Of a DNA stretch of 29,333 nucleotides, positions 15,465 to 20,492 are shown one piece after another. A model generated the notes under the pieces. The model was not told the DNA's origin. It made no database searches and saw only the letters and a program-made list of their open reading frames with translations. Source of the DNA: a virus. Position 1 is the stretch's first letter; each line of letters starts with the position of its first letter. The position numbers were made by a program, and so were the translations under genes. The DNA lies in IMG/VR virus record IMGVR_UViG_3300037485_000805, positions 1 through 29,333 of that record; one strand, given 5' to 3'.

Positions 15465-15683
15465 ATGGAAAAAGTAAAAGTACAAGCTTATATTAAAGAC
15501 AATCTTACTGGTAAATATGTACTTAATGTTGTAACTACAACTCCAATAGTTGAATTACCAACAGAAGAAATTGTTGAAGAAATAGTAGTTGAAGAAGTTG
15601 TAGCAAATGCTGAAGAATCAGCTAATGAAAATGTTACAATTGAAGCTCCTGTTAAAAAAGCAAAGGCTAAGAAGAAAAAATAA
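15465..15683 (+). CDS. Small protein with acidic centre and polylysine tail
   Basis: A 72-aa protein. It starts MEKVKVQAYIKDNLTGKYV, has an acidic Val/Glu-rich middle (EEIVEEIVVEEVVANAEE) and ends in a Lys/Ala tail (KKAKAKKKK). The ATG at 15465, one base after the previous stop, is preferred to an in-frame ATG at 15438 that lies within the upstream gene. The charge-segregated layout suggests a flexible binding protein, perhaps a partner or counter-ion for the basic proteins around it. No function is recognised. Confidence 0.6.
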   Translation: MEKVKVQAYIKDNLTGKYVLNVVTTTPIVELPTEEIVEEIVVEEVVANAEESANENVTIEAPVKKAKAKKKK

Positions 15684-15689
15684 TCAATC

Positions 15690-15839
15690 ATGGCTATAGC
15701 TAAGAAAGATAAGAAATGGATGCAGAAAGCAGTAAACCCTAAACATGAGGGTTTCTGCACTCCTATGTCTAAACCTACTTGTACGCCTAAGAGAAAAGCA
15801 TTAGCTAAAACATTTAAAGCAATAGCTAAAAAAAGATAA
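15690..15839 (+). CDS. Very small basic Cys-containing protein (49 aa)
   Basis: A complete 49-codon frame in the space between two neighbours: 6 nt after the previous stop and 2 nt before the next ATG. It reads MAIAKKDKKWMQKAVNPKHE, then a GFCTPMSKPTCTPKRK centre with two Cys, and ends KAIAKKR. The KKWxxKA start and CTPM-x-PTCTPRRKALAxTFK-type end are familiar from small proteins of Bacteroidetes and marine phages that sit beside capsid genes, although function is unknown. An antisense frame over this region is a shadow. Confidence 0.72.
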   Translation: MAIAKKDKKWMQKAVNPKHEGFCTPMSKPTCTPKRKALAKTFKAIAKKR

Positions 15840-15841
15840 TT

Positions 15842-16123
15842 ATGGCAAAATCTCCAGCATGGCAAAGAAAAGAAGGCAAAAATTCTACAGGTGGATTAAA
15901 TGCTAAAGGAGTAGCAAGTTATAGAGCAGCTAACCCAGGTAGTAAACTTAAAACAGCTGTAACTACTAAACCTTCTAAACTTAAAGCAGGTAGTGAAGCT
16001 GCAGGGAGACGTAAAAGTTTCTGTAGTAGGATGAGTGGAATGAAGAAAAAACTAACAAGTGCAAAGACAGCTAGTGATCCTAACTCAAGGATTAATAAGT
16101 CTTTAAGAAAATGGAACTGTTAA
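15842..16123 (+). CDS. DUF6321-like small basic protein
   Basis: A 93-aa protein with the recognisable pattern AWQRKEGKNSTGGLNAKG, then SYRAANPGSKLKTAV, RRKSFCSRMSGMKKKL and DPNSRINKSLRKWNC at the end, which I associate with DUF6321, a family widespread in marine and Bacteroidetes phages and bacteria. It is strongly basic with two Cys and no membrane segment. Function is not established; small size, charge and position in the late operon suggest DNA binding in the virion. It follows the 49-aa gene by 2 nt and precedes another small gene by 12 nt. Confidence 0.8.
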   Translation: MAKSPAWQRKEGKNSTGGLNAKGVASYRAANPGSKLKTAVTTKPSKLKAGSEAAGRRKSFCSRMSGMKKKLTSAKTASDPNSRINKSLRKWNC

Positions 16124-16135
16124 AAATTATATATC

Positions 16136-16354
16136 ATGGCAAAATTAGGATGCGCTAAATGTGGCGGACAAAAAATGGAAACAGGTGGGTCAATAATTGG
16201 TGGACCACTATACGGTAATAACCCAAGAACACAACAAGGACGTATGCTTAAAACTGGTGGTGTATCTACATCTGCTCCAGTTCAAAAAGGATGTCCTCCG
16301 GGATATGTAAGAAAATCATCAGGAATAGGATGTACTCCTATGGGTACAAGATAA
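16136..16354 (+). CDS. Small Gly/Cys-rich protein with two TGG motifs
   Basis: A 72-aa protein. The N-terminus carries CAKCGG (a CxxC knuckle, Cys6 and Cys9), followed by KMETGGSIIGG and MLKTGGVST, and a C-terminal CPPGYVRKSSGIGC pair. Four Cys in two pairs could bind one metal or form disulfides. No family is recognised. It has the same TGG motif as neighbours and a short spacer to the next ATG (18 nt). Confidence 0.65.
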   Translation: MAKLGCAKCGGQKMETGGSIIGGPLYGNNPRTQQGRMLKTGGVSTSAPVQKGCPPGYVRKSSGIGCTPMGTR

Positions 16355-16372
16355 ATTATAATATATTAAGTT

Positions 16373-16747
16373 ATGAAAAATAAAACTACAAAAAGTGCTT
16401 TAATAGTATTTAATGATAATAAAGTAACAGCTAATAAAAAAGCTGATATTGCTATGAAGTCATTTAAAAAGTCATTACCTAAAGCACAGTATGGTATAGG
16501 TAGTACAACACCATCTGGGCAAATTGTAAAAACTCCAGAAGATGTTGCTAAGATTAAAGCTATGCAAAAAAGACTTTTACAAAAACCTGTTGATGTCTAT
16601 ACTAAACCAATAGTATCTAAACCAGTACCAACTCAAAAAACTGGTGGTGCAACTAAAGCAACTAAGTTTGCAGCATTAGCTCCTCCATACAACAAAGCAA
16701 CTGCAGCTGATAGAATTGCTGGTGCTAAAAAAAATAAAAAGAAATAA
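16373..16747 (+). CDS. Lysine-rich small protein with C-terminal FAALAPPYNKAT motif
   Basis: A 124-aa, strongly basic protein without Cys. It contains AMQKRLLQKPVDVY, then TQKTGGATKATKFAALAPPYN and a TAADRIAGAKKNKKK end. The FAALAPPxxKxTxADRIAGAKK block looks like a conserved terminal peptide that I associate with small proteins of related phages. The KTGG is shared with the upstream small genes. Likely a virion-internal or DNA-associated protein; function unknown. Confidence 0.65.
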   Translation: MKNKTTKSALIVFNDNKVTANKKADIAMKSFKKSLPKAQYGIGSTTPSGQIVKTPEDVAKIKAMQKRLLQKPVDVYTKPIVSKPVPTQKTGGATKATKFAALAPPYNKATAADRIAGAKKNKKK

Positions 16748-16750
16748 GAC

Positions 16751-17449
16751 ATGCAAAACAGTGTACTTACTATAAAGATTAAACAGCGTCTAAATAAATT
16801 AGATAGTCAAGACTATGACAACATTGAATGTTGGCAAGTAGTAGAGGCATTTAATAAAGCTCAAGTTGAGTGGACTAGAAGACAACTTCATGGTATGAAC
16901 ATTGTTAAAGAAGGTGATGAGCAATCTACTAGAAGAATAGATGACTTACAAGTATTGTTAAATACTGAACCTTTAAATGTTACAAATCAACAATTATTTT
17001 ATTCAGGACCAATTCCAGAAAATTATTTACAATGGAAAAGAGTTGATGCTTATGCAAAAAATGAATGTTGTAATGACAGACGCATGGTTATTTATCTTGT
17101 AGAAGAAGCTAACCTAAATCAATTATTAAGAGATGATGCAAAAAAGCCAAGCTTTGAATGGGCAGAAACTTTTGCTACTCTTAAAAATAATTTTGTAAAT
17201 ATTTACACTAATGAAGATTTTCTTATTAGTAGTTCTGAACTTACATACTATAGACAACCAGTAAGAATTGAAGTACAGGGATGTACCGATCCTTATACCG
17301 GGCAAACAACTTTAAACAATGTACAATGTGAGTTTAAAGATGATATAATTGAAATAATAATAGATGAAGCAGCAAGTATACTTGCAGGAGATATTGAGTC
17401 AGGTAATCAATTCTCTAGAGGATCAGAAGGTGCAGAACGCAATAATTAA
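16751..17449 (+). CDS. Putative neck/ring (head-tail connector) protein
   Basis: A 232-aa protein with an N-terminal helical part (DNIECWQVVEAFNKAQVEWTR), a middle beta-rich part (YLQWKRVDAYAKN, RRMVIYLVEEANLNQLL) and an ELTYYRQPVRIEVQG strand pair. It ends with a helix EIIIDEAASILAGDIES and a polar QFSRGSEG tail. This mix of helices and sheet, with an EAASILAGDIE-type final helix, resembles connector proteins that stack below the portal in podoviruses and crAss-like phages. It lies between the small-protein cluster and the Dps-like gene, with 3 nt and 5 nt spacers. Exact ring number is not assignable. Confidence 0.55.
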   Translation: MQNSVLTIKIKQRLNKLDSQDYDNIECWQVVEAFNKAQVEWTRRQLHGMNIVKEGDEQSTRRIDDLQVLLNTEPLNVTNQQLFYSGPIPENYLQWKRVDAYAKNECCNDRRMVIYLVEEANLNQLLRDDAKKPSFEWAETFATLKNNFVNIYTNEDFLISSSELTYYRQPVRIEVQGCTDPYTGQTTLNNVQCEFKDDIIEIIIDEAASILAGDIESGNQFSRGSEGAERNN

Positions 17450-17454
17450 AAAAA

Positions 17455-17922
17455 ATGGAACAATCTAGAATGTTAAAAAGAAATCCTGAGCCTACAAAAA
17501 CCATTAGTAGACCTCAACCTAATACTGGAGTTGGTGGTAGTTCATTAGATACTATGACAGCAGCTTGTGCTACAGAAATGATGAATGCTGCAATAAGTTT
17601 TCATAAGCTTCATTTAAAAGTTACAGGAGATGGATCTTTTGCAGCACACACAGCTCTTGGGTCATTCTATGAAGGACTACATGATCATGCTGATACATTA
17701 GTTGAAGGATATCAGGGTACGGCTGAAAAGATATTAACTTATACTGAAATGCCTATTAGAACTTTAGATACAGTAGCAGATGGTGTAGGATATCTTAGAG
17801 ATATGTATAATTCAATTAACAAATTACAAGGTATGATGCCTTATTCTGAAATTGTAAATAACTTAGATCTTGTAAAAGATTCTATCAATTCTACTAAATA
17901 CAAACTTTTATTCTTAAAATAA
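17455..17922 (+). CDS. Dps-like ferritin-fold protein (DUF5856-like)
   Basis: A 155-aa protein with an unstructured N-terminus (1-30, with RNPEPTK and GVGGSS) and four predicted helices. Residues about 43-90 read SFHKLHLKVTGDGSFAAH, then ALGSFYEGLHDHADTLVEGYQG, matching the Dps helix A/B signature. His53, His65, Asp80 and Glu84 keep spacings of 12, 15 and 4, exactly those of the Listeria Dps ferroxidase ligands H31, H43, D58 and E62; the fifth ligand (D47) corresponds to Gly69. Dps proteins oxidise and store iron or bind DNA. In this late operon the protein is more likely virion-associated or a structural re-use of the fold. A 61-nt AT-rich gap follows. Confidence 0.75.
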   Translation: MEQSRMLKRNPEPTKTISRPQPNTGVGGSSLDTMTAACATEMMNAAISFHKLHLKVTGDGSFAAHTALGSFYEGLHDHADTLVEGYQGTAEKILTYTEMPIRTLDTVADGVGYLRDMYNSINKLQGMMPYSEIVNNLDLVKDSINSTKYKLLFLK

Positions 17923-17941
17923 TTTGATAAGTCAGATTATT

Positions 17942-17959
17942 TTATTATATTATATTATA
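17942..17959 (+). repeat. AT-rich 18-nt leader block, copy 1
   Basis: TTATTATATTATATTATA occurs here, 24 nt before the ATG of the abundant 555-aa protein, and again at 23581-23598 before a fibre-like gene. In so AT-rich a genome this may be chance low complexity, but both copies occupy a leader immediately upstream of a structural gene. Confidence 0.5.
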
Positions 17960-17983
17960 TATTTATAAATTAAAAAAAACACA

Positions 17984-19651
17984 ATGGCTTATTTTAATCA
18001 CGCATTTAAGAAGACATTCCTTGCAACAGGACGGTCACTTAACACAACAGTAACTTTGCTTGATGGCACAGTTGCTCCAGCACAAACCACTGATGGTTTC
18101 TTAACTACTTCTGGTTTACCAACTTATGTATTGAACACATTATCTACTCTAGGAGAAAATATCTGGGGTTCTTACTACAGTGGATATATTGGATACTTTG
18201 ATCCAAAAACTAACTTATCTTTAGGAAGTCCTGACGGATGTTGTAATGTAATGCTTGCAGGTTCTGCAATTTATTCTAATGACAAAATTGGTCCTTTCCA
18301 CGGAGGTTATGTTGAGACTAACAAGTCTAAGATGATCAATCCTAAGTATGTATCACGTTTCTACACAGTAATACCATGTGAGCCAACAAATGAAGTACTT
18401 CACGTTGGTTCAACATTCTGGACTGCGGGTGGTGGTATTATTAATTGGAGTACTTCAGGTGGTCCAATTAATGGACAAACTCCAAACTTAGTTAATGCTA
18501 TTGTTGAATTAACAGGTGGTGCTGGAATAGGTGCAACAATTGAAATTACAACTAATGGAATGGGTGCAGTTACTAGTTGGAGCTTTGTTCAAGCAATTGG
18601 TAAAGGATATGAGATTGGTGATATTTTAACAGTACCTGGTGATGGTTCAACATTTGAGTTTGAAGTACTTGATGTTACTACTGCTAATGTAGATCCAATT
18701 ACAGGATCAGGTGGTGTTAACTGTTGTAAAGAATTTATGTGTGGTGAAACTTATTCATTACGTATTGATATTAAAGGTTCTCCTGCTTTACGTTACTTGA
18801 ATCACAATGCATACTATATTGCTGAAGCTTACACAGGATGTTGCCCAGCAGGTTCAATTGCACCAGTTGCTGTTGATTCTACTGAAGTATATATCTTATG
18901 GGCTAATGCAATTTTACGTTACCCAGTAGTAAACCCATTTGTACAGATTATTATACAAGATGAGGCTGGTGTACTTTGGTATGCTCCAGGAACTTCTGCA
19001 GCTGATTTGATTGCTGTAGGTGGTGATACTTGGGATAACTATGTATCTCCAGGACACGTAGATGGTGCATGTGCAGGTATGATATTTAATGGTGCTTATG
19101 TTGATACTAAATTTGGTGATTGTACATTCCAATTATCTGATTTCTATGAAAAAGAACCAGTTAGATTATATGCTTCTGAAGTAGACTTAAACGGTGATCC
19201 ATGTACATTTGATGGAATCTGTGTAGTTCATGAGTGTTTAGGTTCACAAGCAAATGGTTTAGGAGAAACAATCTTACGTGACTTAACATTGTCAGAATCT
19301 TATAGACAAAACTTCTTACATTCTGATTTCCGTATCCGTGAGATTACTCAAGGAAACCAAATTGTATCTGCAATTAACCGTAATGCATTATACTATCAAT
19401 CATATTTACAACATAGTGTTCCACGTCATAATAACCCAAGTGGTACATTTGATGCTGATCAATACTTGTTACAAGTTGTAGCAACAGATTTAACTAATCT
19501 TATTGCATTCAATCAAGCTACTTCATTTTGGTTAGACAACTGTGGTGTATGTGAAATTGAAAACTTTAGTTGTGATACTAAATGTGATGTCCCAGTTGAA
19601 TTTCCTCCACTTTCAGTGAAAGGAGAGAGACCAGGTCCAGAACTGTTTTAA
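17984..19651 (+). CDS. Abundant virion structural protein (capsid auxiliary, fibre or tail candidate)
   Basis: A 555-aa protein starting MAYFNHAFKKTFLATG. It is rich in G, T, Y and Cys, including paired Cys (GCCNVM, VNCCKEFMCG, TGCCPAG) and a Cys-rich C-terminus (DNCGVCEIENFSCDTKCD). Residues about 165-228 hold an inserted beta domain with GKGYEIGDILTVPGDG, a GxGYxxGD(x)LTVPG motif of phage structural proteins. Codon use resembles the capsid gene (mostly CGT for Arg, many TTC, TAC and AAC), unlike its neighbours, indicating high expression. The gene has its own long AT-rich leader and is closed by a strong terminator. I recognise it as a conserved phage structural protein but cannot say whether it decorates the head or builds the tail. 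Confidence 0.65.
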   Translation: MAYFNHAFKKTFLATGRSLNTTVTLLDGTVAPAQTTDGFLTTSGLPTYVLNTLSTLGENIWGSYYSGYIGYFDPKTNLSLGSPDGCCNVMLAGSAIYSNDKIGPFHGGYVETNKSKMINPKYVSRFYTVIPCEPTNEVLHVGSTFWTAGGGIINWSTSGGPINGQTPNLVNAIVELTGGAGIGATIEITTNGMGAVTSWSFVQAIGKGYEIGDILTVPGDGSTFEFEVLDVTTANVDPITGSGGVNCCKEFMCGETYSLRIDIKGSPALRYLNHNAYYIAEAYTGCCPAGSIAPVAVDSTEVYILWANAILRYPVVNPFVQIIIQDEAGVLWYAPGTSAADLIAVGGDTWDNYVSPGHVDGACAGMIFNGAYVDTKFGDCTFQLSDFYEKEPVRLYASEVDLNGDPCTFDGICVVHECLGSQANGLGETILRDLTLSESYRQNFLHSDFRIREITQGNQIVSAINRNALYYQSYLQHSVPRHNNPSGTFDADQYLLQVVATDLTNLIAFNQATSFWLDNCGVCEIENFSCDTKCDVPVEFPPLSVKGERPGPELF

Positions 19652-19670
19652 TTAACACTAATTAATAACT

Positions 19671-19709
19671 AAAAAGGGGAGCTGAGTTTCATACTCCTCC
19701 CCTTTTTTT
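19671..19709 (+). terminator. Intrinsic terminator after the 555-aa gene
   Basis: AAAAAGGGGAG (19671-19681) pairs with CTCCCCTTTTT (19697-19707) around a 15-nt loop, with an A tract before and T tract after the GC core. The next ATG is only 12 nt downstream at 19721 with no room for a promoter, so downstream genes depend on read-through. Confidence 0.88.
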
Positions 19710-19720
19710 AATATATCATT

Positions 19721-20263
19721 ATGGCAAATCATGTTCTAAGTTTAGAAGTTCCTACAGTAATGAACACATGTATACTATCAATTAATGATGCTAGTATTTA
19801 TGCAACTAATGTTCCTTTAACTTGCCCTACACTTAATGTTACTGTACCAGGTTATGGCTACTCTATTCAATTAGATGTAATTGAAAATTTTAGTGCAACC
19901 TTAACTGCATGTGATTTACAGATACAAGTCACAGGATGTGGTGAGCAATATGGTGAACTACCAGATGGTATTTACATTATTAAATATAGTGTATCTCCAA
20001 ATGATTTAGTATATGTAGAGTATAATCATTTAAGAATTACTAAAGCACTTAATAGATATAATGTTGCTCTTTGTAATTTAGATCTAGCCGCTTGTGAGCC
20101 ACCAGCTAAAGTGCAAGAGCGTTTAGAAAAATTAAGAATGATTAGGATGTATCTTGATGCAGCTAAAGCAAAAGTTGAATTTTGTCTTGAACCTCAAAAA
20201 GGTATGACCTTATATAATTACGCAATCAAACTTTTAAATAAATTTGACTGTAAAACTTGTTAA
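19721..20263 (+). CDS. Conserved structural-region protein with beta N-half and helical C-half
   Basis: A 180-aa protein. Residues 1-110 are beta-rich with several Cys (TVMNTCILSI, PLTCPTLNVTVPGYGYS, ATLTACDLQIQVTGC) and GYGYS and YGELPDGIYII turns. Residues about 125-180 are helical with ERLEKLRMIRMYLDAAKAKVE, then FCLEPQKGMTLYNYAIKLL. This pattern (DAAKAKVE-x-KGMxLYxYAxKLL) recurs in Bacteroidetes phage structural regions as I recall. It begins 12 nt after the terminator and leads into the Cys-rich small protein. Role unknown; an adaptor for the accessory proteins that follow is plausible. Confidence 0.62.
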   Translation: MANHVLSLEVPTVMNTCILSINDASIYATNVPLTCPTLNVTVPGYGYSIQLDVIENFSATLTACDLQIQVTGCGEQYGELPDGIYIIKYSVSPNDLVYVEYNHLRITKALNRYNVALCNLDLAACEPPAKVQERLEKLRMIRMYLDAAKAKVEFCLEPQKGMTLYNYAIKLLNKFDCKTC

Positions 20264-20272
20264 ACATAATTA

Positions 20273-20281
20273 AACCAACAA
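20273..20281 (+). promoter_or_regulatory. AACCAACAA leader motif before a start codon
   Basis: Third copy of the nonamer in the window, 3 nt before the ATG at 20285, in an intergenic space of 21 nt. As at 10935 and 13894, no Shine-Dalgarno site accompanies it. Confidence 0.45.
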
Positions 20282-20284
20282 ATT

Positions 20285-20485
20285 ATGGCTTCATGCTCAA
20301 ATTGTAAAAGAAATCTTTCTTGTGGATGTCAAAAGAGAGTTGCTTCAGATAAAACATCAGTTTGTACAAATTGTCTTTCTGCATATGAATCTAAGTTAAA
20401 AACTATTGCTCCAAAAGTTAAACCTAGTCCACCACATATTACGGCAAGACCACAGATATGGGGTAAGGACAGATATAAAAAATAA
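20285..20485 (+). CDS. Small Cys-knuckle protein
   Basis: A 66-aa protein. The N-terminus is MASCSNCKRNLSCGCQKR (Cys4, Cys7, Cys13, Cys15), with a second VCTNCLSAYE pair (Cys27 and Cys30), then a Pro/Lys-rich tail (KVKPSPPHITARPQ). Six Cys in CxxC/CxC groups suggest a zinc knuckle or disulfide knot. The N-terminal MxxCxNC-x5-CGC pattern recurs at the start of the 335-aa fibre-like protein at 25288. It ends 7 nt before the large Cys-rich protein. Function unknown; a docking or capping unit of the accessory structure is an inference. Confidence 0.65.
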   Translation: MASCSNCKRNLSCGCQKRVASDKTSVCTNCLSAYESKLKTIAPKVKPSPPHITARPQIWGKDRYKK

Positions 20486-20492
20486 AAAAAAA

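Noticed and set aside
15488-15865. 125-aa antisense hydrophobic frame
   Set aside because: It covers three coupled + strand genes, two of them with recognisable patterns. Its composition is that of reversed Lys/Glu codons.
20406-20492. Extended N-terminus for the 887-aa protein
   Set aside because: The extension lies within the 66-aa gene in another frame. The ATG at 20493 gives the usual short A-rich spacer and a plausible MAISQYYRF start.
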